NCBI GenBank assembly: GCA_034231615.1 | Contig: CM067317.1 | Span: forward strand, 13,867,316-13,931,315 | From: Meghimatium bilineatum | Lineage: Eukaryota > Mollusca > Gastropoda > Stylommatophora > Philomycidae | Direction of reading: 5' to 3' | Length of the DNA: 64,000 bases | Shown: piece by piece, positions 63,551 through 64,000 of the stretch | Layout: the number at the start of each line of letters is the position of its first letter | How positions within the stretch are numbered: the stretch's first letter is position 1 | Position numbers and translations under genes: made by a program | The notes under the pieces: generated by a model | The model's database searches: none | Seen by the model: only the letters and a program-made list of their open reading frames with translations | Told to the model about the DNA's origin: nothing

Positions 63551-63744
63551 GTAAGTAATCAGTCATTTAATTTTAACCATCTTGAACTGTCAATCATTTT
63601 ATTCTTTCAATAACTGTTAGTGAGCATTTATTTTTATTTATCATGTGGTTATTTAGTTCCGGTTATTATTAATAGGAGTGGTTATTAAGTTCTAGCTATC
63701 ATTGACTAGCTATTTAGTAATCATACCTGTTATCTCCTCTCTAT

Positions 63745-64000
63745 GTGATGTGTCCTATACAGAATGTTGTCCTCACTGCCATTCTGTAAGCCTCTTGGTT
63801 CTGTACAAGCTGCCCAGCTTATTCTAGTGGTTTGTTTAAAAGGTCTTTGATGTCATGTGTTCATCATAGTCTTGGTCTCCATCTTGTTCTCTATCATGAA
63901 ACTTTTTCCCTCTATGATTAATTTTTCTCAACCATTGTGTCTATTTTTATGTCAGAAATATGTTCGCTTGCATTTTTTGATAGTTTTGAGGAGCCAGTCT
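63745..64000 (-). mobile_element. LINE 3' end (family G), runs off the window
   Basis: Minus-strand frames read QDYDEHMTSKTF and LYRTKRLTEWQ, the WT.DIK.F...QNRE..R.AV part of a LINE C-terminus. It shares its end (ctgtaagcctcttggttctg) with 33450-33960. Confidence 0.6.

Larger units (their letters stand above)
60089..62505 (+). other. Intron 10 (2,417 bp, phase 0)
   Basis: Holds a (TA)n tract, a 50-bp tandem repeat and a promoter-like stretch near 62028. I recognise nothing in 60089-61200 or 61280-61790. Confidence 0.8.
62581..63466 (+). other. Intron 11 (886 bp, phase 0)
   Basis: Contains a tRNA-derived SINE (62895-63060) directly followed by a 22-bp AT-rich minisatellite (63060-63402). 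The first 300 bases show nothing. Confidence 0.85.

Noticed and set aside
61084..61598. Opposing ORFs of 122-125 codons around the TA tract
   Set aside because: The long open frames depend on the TA microsatellite; no domain is seen.

Overview
The window is eukaryotic nuclear DNA from an invertebrate animal. It lies inside one protein-coding gene, read on the + strand: the calcium-dependent secretion activator CAPS (CADPS, unc-31 in nematodes). Twelve exons, at 133 to 63550, each bounded by AG and GT, join in a continuous frame to 495 codons (1,485 nt plus 2 nt completing a codon from an upstream exon). They hold the stretch after the PH domain and most of the MUN/MHD1 region. The start of the gene and its C-terminus lie outside. 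Only about 2.3% of the window is coding.

Organism: the AT-rich sequence, long introns, Penelope-like element, several mariner copies, many decayed non-LTR (LINE) fragments, tRNA-derived SINEs and piggyBac-like TTAA-flanked elements suggest a lophotrochozoan, perhaps a mollusc such as a cephalopod. That placement is inference with low confidence; the CAPS identification is firm.

Layout: exons 1-5 (133-10532) are separated by introns of 0.8-4.4 kb with LINE 3' ends, hAT-like MITEs and SINEs. Intron 5 (10533-32738, 22.2 kb) holds minisatellites, two mariner lineages, a LINE reverse transcriptase split by a perfect palindrome, an RNase H-bearing LINE and a 42-bp minisatellite. Intron 6 (32846-47731, 14.9 kb) holds a 59-bp satellite interrupted by a composite inverted-repeat element, a 45-bp minisatellite, and a Penelope-like element with a LINE inserted in it. 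Intron 7 (47889-53294) holds a mariner derivative with an internal 64-bp minisatellite. Introns 8-11 hold LINE pieces, a piggyBac-like MITE, a SINE and AT-rich minisatellites.

The most unusual structure is a pair of mariner derivatives (15917-17403 and 50788-53231). In each, both ends are the 5' end of the transposon in inverted orientation, and both share the same internal junction, so the rearranged form has probably transposed as a family. In the second copy one segment of the transposase gene has expanded into about 18 tandem units with a seven-unit higher-order repeat. No bacterial-type operon, CRISPR array, rRNA or functional tRNA gene is present.
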